From NCBI GenBank assembly GCA_026260175.1, contig JAKCWW010000906.1:10671-74670 (forward strand): 64,000 nucleotides of DNA, read 5' to 3'. This DNA comes from Reticulitermes lucifugus. Its lineage: Eukaryota > Arthropoda > Insecta > Blattodea > Rhinotermitidae. Every line of letters starts with the position of its first letter. Position 1 is the stretch's first letter. Under the pieces are notes generated by a model that ran no database searches, had not been told where the DNA came from, and saw nothing but the letters and a program-made list of their open reading frames with translations. Below are positions 44,369 to 54,169 of the stretch, in pieces. Both the position numbers and the translations under genes were made by a program.

Positions 44369-45772
44369 AGAGTGGAAACAAATAACACCGACAAACGGTC
44401 AGGGCCGGTAGAAGGGCCCAAAGTAAAGATTATGAGATAGGGAATTGAGTCCGCTAACTCCTTGGTTCGATGCGGTGGAGCGTCTCAGACGCGCCAGAAA
44501 TTTTTATCATATTACCCCTCTTTCCTCTAGCCGCCCTGAGCACAGCACACACTTCTGTACAGCGACAGCAGTATGCGTTTAGTTCATTTGTTGTGCATTT
44601 GGCTTCGTGAATACTAGTTATTCATCGTTTCGTGTGGCATGCACCTCGCTAACGATGCAGCGAAAGGAAATAGCAGAGAGTTTGAAGGTATTTATCAGTG
44701 AGAGCATCCAAGAAGAATCTACCATGTCACACCATATTCGTTCTCGTTGATCTTCGAATTCGAGATTGAGGAATCTTGCAAGTAAGAAAGCCCTACTCCG
44801 GACACAAACTACCCGGACAGCACGGTACAATGTGCAGCAAAAATTGGCAATAAATGTATGCATTTCAAAAGCCTAGGCAAAATGTACGGCCCGATGAGAC
44901 AGCCTCCAATACCTACCGAGATATTCACAGCAAACTGTAGTTGGTGATGTGGGTTGAGTAATTTGTGGATATTCATCTGCCGAAATGTGGCTATACGAGT
45001 ATATGCCCTTGAAAAAATTCCGTCTTATGGAAAGAATGCCTCGTCTGTACGCAACACTCTGTGAGGGAAGCGTGCCCGTTGAACACAGCGTTGCAAGTAC
45101 CACCGCTGTTATAAAGCCAGTGAGGATAATCATTCTCGCTCGTCGCCTGCATCTTCTGGAGGTGATACGGGTGGAGCCGTTGCTCATGAAGGCTTTTCAG
45201 GAAGGAAGTATGGCTCACGCCCACGTCATGTGCAAAGCTACGGTGGCTGGTGGATGGTGATTCCGCAACGCGATCGAGAACGTCATCCTCAAAGCTTGCA
45301 GTCCGGACAGTCGATCTGTGTCCGGAATCGGGCTTTCTTACTTTCAACTTTCCTGTCTCTCGAAGCCAAAAATCAATAGGAATTAATGAGGTGTGACGTG
45401 TAAAATGTATTCTTGTATGCTAGATAAATACGGCGAGCCTGTCTGCTATTTCGTCTTGCTGCACTCTTAGCGGGGATCATGCCAGTCACATTTGTCCACC
45501 TGAAAGGATGCATAACGGCTACTCAAGCGAAATGCACAACAAATGAACTGAAAGCATACTGCTCTGTCTGTAAAGAAGTGTGTGTTTTGCGCACTATGGC
45601 TAGGGGAAGGAGGGGTAATTACGGTAACCGATGAATGTGTTGCGCGAATGTGAGCCTCTACTGTGTCGAACCAAGGAGTTTCCGGATATAATTTCCTTGT
45701 CTAATTAATAATCCCTACTTTGGTCCCCTCCATCAGCCCTGGGAGGTTGTCGGTGCTATTTGTTTCCACTCT
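44369..45772 (-). mobile_element. Tc1/mariner-superfamily transposon, 1.4 kb, long inverted ends
   Basis: The ends match as AGAGTGGAAACAAATAACACC on the left and AGAGTGGAAACAAATAGCACC in the reverse complement of the right. Similarity continues, with gaps, for well over 100 bp (CTCCTTGGTTCGA on both sides). TTATAC flanks both sides (44363-44368, 45773-45778); a simple TA duplication inside it is an alternative reading. Transposase pieces lie on the minus strand. The family differs in its ends from the element at 2814 but is related in protein. Confidence 0.85.
44640..45480 (-). pseudogene. Transposase remnant of the 44369 element
   Basis: The minus frame 44991-45347 reads HRSTVRTASFEDDVLDRVAE, VGVSHTSFLKSLHEQRLHP, YHLQKMQATSENDYPH: the helix-turn-helix and linker of an insect IS630-like transposase. 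Then HSFHKTEFFQGHI stands where DEASF(H)KTG... is expected, and EYPQITQ follows in another frame. A C-terminal trace (RERIWCDMVDSSWMLSL) occurs at 44640-44770. Several frameshifts and an internal loss exist; the DDE centre is not intact. Confidence 0.7.
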
Positions 45773-45789
45773 TTATACAATATACGAGT

Positions 45790-46750
45790 TTTTCAGTGTT
45801 GTCTGAGAGCTTCTTAATTCGTATTCCAAAGTAACCTTCATAAAAATATTTTAGAATAGGTGTGTTATTGTCACGAAATGCAAAATCTGTACTGCTTTAA
45901 AGATTTCTTTTATTATTTCCCCTTGACTAAAAGGTTCCCTATTTTTTTATAACATTTCAGAATGCGCGTAGCTAGTACACACTGCTGTCTGTGACTGTAA
46001 TTTCGAACTTTTAAACTAACTTTGCTTTTCCGTAAGACTGTTTTGAAACTCAATTCTTTGTCCGTTTTTAAATGCCACTCGCTTGTAGTGGATGCTTTTC
46101 CTTATAGTGTCTCCCAATATTTTACTTTTTATAACGTACTTTTTCATTACAAAAATTGCGAACAACATCTACTGTAATACACAAAAAGAAATATTCTTCA
46201 GTCAGCCTACTTTAATATATAGGATTTTTATAAATGATTTTATTACTGAAGCCATACATTGATAAAATTTATTTAAAAAAGAACTCAATGATTTAACCTT
46301 AAATCGTTTGGATTTTGTCGTCACTGACTACTGAACGAAATGTGTATTATATTAATGAGTTATACACGAGAAACACAACAACAATTTTCATATATTATTT
46401 ATAAATGCGCTGGTTTTTCGTATGTTACTAAGTGTTAAAACGCGCCAGTATTCTCATTGGTATAACCCAGACCTCCCTACTATTGTTGAAAATGACAAAC
46501 GTCTCTGTAAAGCCTAAAGGCTAATAAATACCAACACAGTGACAATACAGAAACGTAACTCTTCTCCACGCCAAAATCTCATCGATCAGAAGAAGGTTAT
46601 TTCACTTCATTCCACCAAAACATAGTTCTAGCATCCGGAAATGACGGTGTTTACAAGCAGCATACCGTGATGACGTGTTGACACACGTTAAAAAGAAACA
46701 TTGCCAGAATACTAAATGTCGTAACCAGCTTCCAACAAGTTATCTGCTGC
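45790..46750. other. Unassigned AT-rich stretch
   Basis: No coding or repeat signal except GCCTAAAGGCTAATAAATACC at 46513-46533, which looks like a retroelement-type tail but lacks a recognisable body. Confidence 0.4.
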
Positions 46751-46754
46751 AATA

Positions 46755-46832
46755 TATCCTCCAACTCCTCCTCCTTCTCCTCTTCCTCTTTCTCCTCCTC
46801 CTTCTCTTTCTCCTCCTCCTCCTCCTCCTCAA
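46755..46832. repeat. (CTC/CTT)n pyrimidine microsatellite
   Basis: About 75 bp of CTCCTCCTT, CTCTTTCTCC and CTCCTCCTCC on the plus strand, purine-rich on the minus strand. It explains the leucine run in the 93-codon frame at 46675-46956. Confidence 0.9.
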
Positions 46833-46839
46833 TAACATC

Positions 46840-47965
46840 ACCACCAGCGTCAGGGTAGGCCTTAAGACCTGCTGCGGTCCCATACGAATCCTCCTAGGTC
46901 AACCTTCTACCCTTCTTTTCAACCGACCGACGTCTGTACCTCTGACAGAATTCTAAAAAGTAACTTGTCAAAATATTCGGCATGTGTTTATTCACGATAT
47001 TTCAGTTTTGTTACCAATATTGAATATATGTAACTCGTTAAAATAATGTGATCTCCTATTACAACTTTTCCTTAAAAATTCCTATAAGCAACTTCGATTC
47101 TCCTACTCTCTCCTCTATTAAATTCTTAGTTCTGGCATAAAAACAACATACGAGCGGCCTTTATTTTATAATATTTTAATTATATATAAATATTTTCTAA
47201 TTCTATTTATAAGGGTTCGTTATATATGTAAACCCATTTGCTGAAGTTTTAGTGTCTTGCCTTCAAGGTTCTGCAGCGGGCTAGTGTGAAGGGTCAATTT
47301 TTATTCGCATATGAATTTTCAGACTGACCGCCACAATATATGATGATATGTGAAAGGAATTTTGGGGTTTAAATATAAATGTTTTAATTTAAATGGCGTG
47401 TATACTTTGCTTTAAAACATTTTGAAAATACTAAATATAATTTCAACAATTTTATTTTTGCTTTAGCGGAATTCACTGCCGCGCCTGGAAATCCAACACC
47501 GCGGTTTGCATATCACTGCTCTATCCTGTGGGGAAGCGATCATTGGGCGGGCGGGTGGTCGGCCGCTGTGCACAGAGCAACACAACACAGCAAACCGCTG
47601 ACATGTGTTCCTGCCCCGAGCGGTGTCGAACCCTGTGTCCATATTCACAGAGAACGTCACTCCAGCACATGTACTTTTGCTTCTAAAGCCACTGTAGGGA
47701 AGCATATGAAACAACATAAAAATCTACATTTTTTTGGCAATGGTGCAAGTGTGATTCATGTACTTACATTTCATACAACATCGATGATTCTACTAGGCGA
47801 CGGGCGAAGGGCAGTGTTCAGTCTACCGTGGCGGTTGCCCGCAACTTTCTGTTAACACAGTTCCGCCTTGTTTCATCCCATATACGAGTATGTAGATTTC
47901 CAAAGAGTGCCCACTTCTTGGGCTGCTTTCTTTGCCAGATTTGTGGTTTTATGGAGTGTAACTGA
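46840..47965. other. Unassigned; GC-richer patch at 47465-47640
   Basis: 47465-47640 (GCCGCGCCTGGAAATCCAAC, GGGCGGGCGGGTGGTCGG) stands out in base composition. Opposed frames (84 codons minus, 95 codons plus) cover it, and I recognise neither. A repeat or regulatory patch is as likely as an exon. Confidence 0.35.
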
Positions 47966-47966
47966 A

Positions 47967-48108
47967 GTTTTAAGTCTTCTGGAATATTACGCCATGCCGA
48001 GGCTTCGAAGACTCCTAATGTCTTCATCTTCAGGGACAAGCAGGCTAAAAAAAGACTCTTCTTCTACAACAGTCGACACGGAATAACATCCCAGAAGATA
48101 TTAAGCTT
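47967..48108. mobile_element. Small fold-back element FB6
   Basis: The left arm TTAAGTCTTCTGGAATATTA, CGCCATGCCGA and the right arm, as reverse complement CTTAATATCTTCTGGGATGT, TATTCCGTGTCGAC, pair over about 35 bp. TTCTGGRATRTTACGC is the same arm start as in FB1 and FB3. The loop contains TCTTCATCTTCAGGGACAAG; no GAAAC motif is left. Confidence 0.6.
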
Positions 48109-48109
48109 C

Positions 48110-48625
48110 TTAAATTCTACTTTCTTTTTGTAAAGAAACAGGACTCATCGTGTTCCTGTGTTCATAGGCACTTCTTTCCTTCACTTAATTATCGAAGATA
48201 TAACTATTTTTCTGATATCTGATATTAAAAATACGCCAACAGAAGAAGTCCAGCCTTTTACACTGTGATTTCTAGTCGTCATTTATAAAACTGTACGACA
48301 ATGTGCAAGCCAGAGCGACGCTGGTACACTACGACTTGGCCAGCAGTTTGCCTCAAGCTGTAACGCGTCTCATGTGTTTTCGGGAGGTTGGCGGTTTGAA
48401 TCTTGACCAGGACACCGATGTTCCTAACATTTTTCATAGTTTTCCTCACTTCATCAGGGACACTGCCGAAACCGCCATGGTCGCGTCCTATTACATGCTT
48501 TTCAATTAAATTCTTCAGTCGTTCGACGTTAGAAATGCGATAGTACGGATATTCAGGCCTATGTACTAACATGTACTAACTATGTATTAACAATAAAAAG
48601 ATTTTTCATGGCCTTGAATAATGTG
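48110..48625. other. Unassigned stretch
   Basis: A 97-codon minus frame (48279-48572) has no recognisable domain. CTTCATCAGGGACACTGCC at 48448-48466 vaguely echoes the motif series but lacks its GAAAC half. Confidence 0.35.
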
Positions 48626-48629
48626 ACCT

Positions 48630-48665
48630 CTGATGATAGCGGAAGTATATTTCTCCGAAACGTTG
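48630..48665 (+). ncRNA. Hammerhead-like motif, exact core
   Basis: CTGATGA (48630-48636) fits the hammerhead consensus exactly, followed by TAGCGGA, a loop, TCTCCGAAACGTTG. Stem II (CGGA/TCCG) is short, and stem I is not apparent. No inverted partner was found nearby. Confidence 0.35.
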
Positions 48666-48669
48666 CTTT

Positions 48670-51325
48670 TCTACCAGTCTACACGGTTTAACACCTAACA
48701 ATTGCCGCGATTTTTCGATAGTTTGCTAACAAGTTTAAATCATCCAGAATCTGCAGTAGTGATGAATTTCATGTACTATATTTCTTTCTGAAAATTGTAT
48801 AATGATCCTATTAATTTATAGTTCACCAATGTGTAGCCAAATACATACCATCTCAAATAATTTATTATCATTATTTACGCCTGGCACGTTTCGGTCCTAA
48901 AAAGAGTTTCAAGGACATGTTACAACACGTACACTTTGTATTGAAGTTTATATTGTAAATTTAATATTTATTACAATTTACGATTTTATCTGTAGACATT
49001 TAACTAAAAACAACACAGTTATTATAGACGAAACAACACATCAAATTCCACCGACAAGTCACTGGCTGTAACAAAATCGGATCTAGAACTGGATAAACAC
49101 AGATACTGGCCGGACGACGAACACTGTAAACAATGTAGGTGGTCATAATAAGTTCAACGTGACCGAAAATGACGAAAATAAGTCCAAACGAAAACAACAA
49201 AACAGTAATTAGAGACAGAACAGAACAGAACACAAATAGAACGTTATGCCGTCTGTTAAAAATGGTACCGTTGACGCACGAGGAAAGCAATGAAACTTTG
49301 CCACAAATTGTTATACATAATAAGCGCAAGTGAAAGTAATATTTAGCCGTCAAAGAAAACATATATGACAAATTTTAGATCAAAGGCGTAATATTCATAA
49401 TTGGTAAAAGATTAAGTTTACCAAGTATATACTACGTAATTACTATTTGTTTTTAATTAAATGATGAAAATATGTGTGAAAATGGATGTTATATTCGAGA
49501 TTTAAAATGTAAATATCTATACAAAATGAGTATTTTGTAAATTTGCACCACAAGGTTCTTAGGATTAAATCATGCCGGACGGAAGTAATCACAATCAGTT
49601 TATTTGATGTACGTGGATGGGTTTCTTTCTGTTTGGTTCAAGTAATAAAAATGCATGATATAAATTCCATTAGTGTATATTATTGTTACTCTGAGCACAG
49701 TCGACGGAAATACGTGCCATGGTTTGTTGATGGAATTACCTGTCATTTACGCGACACAACGGCGCATACTTTTAAAATTTCTGAGTTGTTATACCTCATA
49801 AAGGAAACGTTAGCAGTTGCTTACGGGAAACACACGGCCTTTTCCCGCATTGGCAGCCAGCGGCCTTGAAAGACATTTCTCTTTTTCTTTCCAACGTTTT
49901 CAGATAATTGCTAGGGTTATACATTCATGTAAACTACAAGTTCTTAATTCCAAATTTCTTGGCAATGAACACTGTGCTGAACTAAACCTGTTTCTGTAAG
50001 CGAGTAAATTTTAAAACCGATATATAACTCTAAACTGGAATTTATATTTTGCGAGTAAACTCATGTATACATCACTGCTAGGGGAGAAATTATTATCTGA
50101 ATTGAAGACGCTTTAGGAAGGCTGATTTTACACAAGCCAGCCATATTAAATCTTTATAGCAGTGGCTTTTCTGTACTGTATAATTTGATGTTAAAGTAAG
50201 TTTTTTTCATAAAAAAGGTTTAGTCTGTTTGTCCCACATGACTCTCAGGGTTAACAACGATTATTTCCCTACGTAGCTTTCTGAAGGATGCTCTGTCTCT
50301 TTTGTCTAATGTAGAGATTGAATTTAAAAATATGCATGTTATTTACATAAATCTGTGATTCCGATGGATTAATCCAGTAACTGATGAGCCATTTACAATT
50401 TAAAGTAGAAACAGAATGGACTTTATGTAATGCTCTTGGTTTGTGAGTGTGAGTGAATTTGAGTGATTATTGGTGACAGTTAAGCCAGATGCGAGCAGTG
50501 CCATAGATACAATTACGCTTATGGGACGGAAGATCAGGACTGTATTATTCGGATTTTTGTTGTTTATTTTGAATATCGTAATTATTTTTTTAATTTAAGG
50601 TAATTGGTAATTTAACAAAAATCTGGTAAAGAACAAGTTATTGGGCAAATAAAGTTAAACATGATTTTTTCATGAGGTATATAATTATAATAGTAATAAT
50701 AATTATTATTATTCTGTTATATGCGTATTGGCGGCTGATGACAATTGTAGAGATAGTACTATATTCAAGAGAATGTCTACTTTGCTTAGTGAAATTAACT
50801 ATACCATTATATGTGCAGAAACGTGTGTTCGAATTATTATTATTATTATTATTATTATTAATTTCGTCTAAGTTAAACTTTCTTTACGTTTCTTATCATA
50901 ATCATTATCGTCATCATCATTATCATCCACATTCCTTACGTCACAGCAGTTTAGCTGATTCTCAAACAGTACGGGTCTCACTGACCAAGCACTTCTTATT
51001 CACTGTCCTGTCGAAAATTTTGAATTCAGTTGAACGGAACTGAATTGCCAATACCTTCAGGAATATATTATCTTTCTTAATTATTTTTATTTTAGCAGTT
51101 ATAATATTCTTCATGTTTTCTGTTACTAGACGCGATTTGTTCTTACTATCCCTCTTCCGCGTGTTTATGTTTGTGGTTTGTTATTGGCTGTATTTTTTAT
51201 GTTCCTGTGCGGTCTCTGTATTTGGCGTTTAGCTGTTGTGTCAGAATATTAAAAACAAAGAACTAAACTGAACTGGATTATTGTTATATAACACTTTGTG
51301 ATCATGTAAGATAGAATAATATTTC
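48670..51325. other. Unassigned; (TTA)n microsatellite at 50835-50865
   Basis: The minus strand at 48875-48905 (TTAGGACCGAAACGTGCCAG) may be another decayed motif. 50835-50865 is a clean (TTA)n run with AT-rich flanks (50680-50715). Frames at 49000-49371, 49543-49869 and 50672-51043 (108-123 codons) have no motifs; the last is inflated by the microsatellite. Confidence 0.4.
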
Positions 51326-51330
51326 AAGAA

Positions 51331-51599
51331 ATACCAACAGATTGAACTATTCAAACGTATTTATAATTAAAGATCTTACTTGTTTCGGCGGGCCGCCATC
51401 ATCAGGGATCATGTGAGAACATGTGGAGTGATTTTTTGGTTTTATGGAGATAACTATGTTATTATGTCGATTTAATCTAAACTCTATGTTCTAAAAAATC
51501 CGTCCATATATTTTCCTGCGGTTCCTGAATATGGCGGTTGGGCGAAACCTGTAAGACACTTGATTAATAAATGTTTTTAATAGTGTACTCTGTTGGTAT
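51331..51599. mobile_element. Fold-back element FB7
   Basis: The ends ATACCAACAGATTGAACTAT (left) and ATACCAACAGAGTACACTAT (right, reverse complement) are followed on both sides by AT-rich sequence, then TCTTAC, then the inverted ribozyme-like motif. The left arm motif is well kept (51372-51410); the right one is degraded (51524-51552, CTGAATATGGCGG...GCGAAACCTG). The centre of about 110 bp is non-coding. No clear target duplication. Confidence 0.7.
51372..51410 (-). ncRNA. Hammerhead-like motif with exact core, FB7 left arm
   Basis: Minus strand: GATC, C, CTGATGA (exact consensus), T, GGCG, GCC, CGCC, GAA, ACAAGT, A, A, GATC. The outer GATC segments pair, stem II is 4 bp, and AC/GT with an AA loop gives a minimal stem III before a GUA cut. 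One extra base before stem II is shared with all other copies. Confidence 0.5.
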
Positions 51600-51604
51600 C
51601 TCTT

Positions 51605-51970
51605 TTAATATGAATTATCCTTATCATTATCATTGCCATCATCATTTATGTATGTCCCCTAGCCCGAATTTGGTCTTACAAAGCGTTGAAAAACACTTTT
51701 TTCTCTAAATATCTGCAAGCCACAAGTTAATAAATTGTTTTTAAAGCTTTCAGATCTGACCGGATTTAGTCATTCTGGTATCTCATTTTCCGTCCCAACG
51801 TCACTTGCATGATGTCATATTGTCATTACTGTTGATCTATATGTTGGTACTACTATGATTCTATTAAAGTTTCTTCCAGACCCAAGTTATTATTAGAAGA
51901 GGAAGATACTGTATAGTTATTCACGTTTTGTTATCACGGAATCTGTTGTTTTTTATGGGTACATGTTATT
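51605..51970. other. Unassigned stretch before the minisatellite
   Basis: AT-rich, nothing recognised. ATTATCCTTATCATTATCATTG near 51612 is low-complexity. Confidence 0.5.
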
Positions 51971-51974
51971 TGTG

Positions 51975-52925
51975 AGCGGTGTTGTGCCGTGTCTCGTTTG
52001 AACTGTACTAAAGCTGTTGGCGGTGTGGTAGTGTGTCTGGTGTGTTTTGCAGTACATCTTTTGGTTGTATGGTAGTGTGCCTGGTATATTCTGCAGTACT
52101 GTTTTTGGCGGTGTGGCAGTGTGCCTGGTAGGTTTTGCAGTACTGTTGTTGGCGGTATGGTAGTGTGCCTGGTATATTCTGCAGTACTGTTGTTGGCGGT
52201 GTGACAGTGTGCCTGGTATATTCTGCAGTACTGTTGTTGGCGGTGTGGCAGTGTGCCTGGTATGTTGTGCAGTACCGTTGTTGGGGGTATGATAGTGTGC
52301 CTGGTATATTCTGCAGTACTGTTTTTGGCGGTGTGGCATTGTGCCTGGTATGTTCTGCAGTAATTTTGTTGGAAGTGTGACAGTGCCTGGTGTTCTGCAG
52401 TACAATTGTGGACGGTGTGATAGTGTGCCTGGTGTGTTCTGCAGTACAGTTGTTGGCGGTATGGTAATGTGCCTGGTATATTCTGCAGTACTGTTTTTGG
52501 CGGTGTGGCAGTGTGCCTGGTAGGTTTTGCAGTACTGTTGTTGGCGGTATGGTAGTGTGCCTGGTATATTCTGCAGTACTGTTATTGGCGGTGTGACAGT
52601 GTGCCTGGTATATTCTGCAATACTGTTGTTGGCGGTGTGGCATTGTGCCTGGTATCTTCTGCAGTACTCTTGTTGGAGGTGTGGTAGTTCCTGGTGTGTT
52701 CTGCAGTACAGTTGTTGGCGGTGTGGCAGTGTGCCTGATATGTTCTGCAGTTTTGTTGGAGGTGTGACAGTGCCTGGTGTGTTCTGCAGTACAATTTTGG
52801 GCGGTGTTTTAGTGTGCCTGGTATATTCTGCAGTACTGTTGTTGGCGGTGTGGCAGTGTGCCTGGTATATTCTGCAGTACTGTTATTGGCGGTGTGGCAG
52901 CGTGCCTGGTATATTCTGCAGTAGG
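51975..52925. repeat. 44-bp minisatellite, block 1, about 21-22 copies
   Basis: The unit contains CTGCAGTACTGTTGTTGGCG, GTGTGGCAGTG and TGCCTGGTATATT. GCAG recurs at 52093, 52137, 52181, 52225 and 52269, exactly 44 bp apart. Some units near 52380 and 52690-52790 are a few bases shorter. A PstI-type CTGCAG is conserved in most units. Because 44 is not a multiple of three, one frame passes through all three phases, and both strands stay open (211 codons minus, 137 codons plus). Confidence 0.97.
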
Positions 52926-53734
52926 GGAGAGGGGGGATAGTTGGCACACTTTTCACTTTATAATTTTTCACATTTTCCCTGTACTTGTTAAGTTGAATGT
53001 AACGGCACGTATGGCTAGCAACACTCTCGGGCTACAATCGGACCTACACAAATTTGATGCTATTCGCAAGGAATAGGAGGGAGAGGCTTTTGCCCTAACC
53101 TCTGCACGTGTGTCAACCTGCTCCACACACGGGTAAGTTGGCATATGGTAAAGTACGTGGAAAATCAAGATGCCAACTTTTCAAGGTCAAAAAGTAACAG
53201 ACAGTGATTAATATAANNNNNNNNNNNNNNNNNNNNNNNNNNNNNNNNNNNNNNNNNNNNNNNNNNNNNNNNNNNNNNNNNNNNNNNNNNNNNNNNNNNN
53301 NNNNNNNNNNNNNNNNNNNNNNNNNNNNNNNNNNNNNNNNNNNNNNNNNNNNNNNNNNNNNNNNNNNNNNNNNNNNNNNNNNNNNNNNNNNNNNNNNNNN
53401 NAAATCAGCTGATGACTAGTACATTAGAATTTTGAATAATAAATTAATAAAATTAAAAAAAAAATAAGATAGGATGCTGTGATGAGTCGTGAAACATGTA
53501 GTTATATTTGTATGTATATAAATTCAGTTGCAGACAGTGTTATGGTATACTGATGACAAGATTTTTATAACAATTTTTAAAATCAAACACAAATTATATA
53601 TAACCTCAGGGTCAGCCTCCCCCCCCAATGAAAAATGTTGGTTGCGCACCTGGTGTCAGATACATGTTGTGCGCAACAACGAGGTGTTATTATGGTAATA
53701 AAACAGTTGAGAAAAAATATAATTTCAGCATGGG
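52926..53734. other. Unrelated segment splitting the minisatellite, with assembly gap
   Basis: Array homology stops after CTGCAGTA at 52922. GGGGAGAGGGGGGATAGTTG and GGCACACTTTTCAC then begin a different sequence, which contains TGCCAACTTTTCAAGG at 53171, 185 N (53217-53401), AT-rich DNA, a weak TGATGAGTCGTGAAACATG motif (53481) and a C-run near 53615. Homology resumes near 53735. GTTGGCA/TGCCAAC could be inverted ends of an inserted element, but the gap prevents proof. Confidence 0.5.
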
Positions 53735-54158
53735 GGTATGATAGTGTGCCTGGTATATTCTGCAGTACTGTTGTTGGCGGTGTGGCAGTGTGCCTGGTAT
53801 GTTCTGCAGTACTGTTGTTGGAAGTTTGGTAGTGTGCCTGGTGTGTTGGGCAGTACTGTTGTTGGCGGTATTGTACTGTGCCAGGTGTGTTCTGCATTAC
53901 TGTTGTTGGCGGTGTGATAGTGTGTCTGGTATTTTCTGTAGTCCAGTTTTAGACGGTGTGGTAGTTTGCCTGGTATGTTGTGCAGTACTCTTGTTGGCGG
54001 TGTGGTAGTGTGCCTGGTGTGTTCTGCAGTACTGTTATTGGCGGTATGATATTGTGTCTGGTATTTTATGTAGTACAGTTTTGGGCGGTGTGGCAATGTG
54101 CCTGGTATGTTCTGCTGTAATGTGGGCGGTGTGATATTGTGCGTAGTATGAACTTTCA
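53735..54158. repeat. 44-bp minisatellite, block 2, about 9-10 copies
   Basis: Same unit and orientation as block 1 (GTGTGCCTGGTATATTCTGC at 53743). Units are more diverged toward 54060-54150 (ATGTAGTACAGTTTTGGGCG). The phase is not obviously continuous with block 1. The 169-codon minus frame here is a repeat shadow. Confidence 0.95.
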
Positions 54159-54169
54159 TTTTTACAATA

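Noticed and set aside
47568-47855. Zinc-finger-like exon (CTFASKATVGKHMKQH)
   Set aside because: The C2H2 spacing is not met and the opposite strand is equally open; composition alone explains it.
50672-51043. 123-codon frame rich in I and L as a membrane protein
   Set aside because: The hydrophobic runs come from (TTA/ATT)n microsatellite sequence.
51975-54158. CRISPR-like array
   Set aside because: The repeats are directly adjacent with no unique spacers and the sequence context is eukaryotic.
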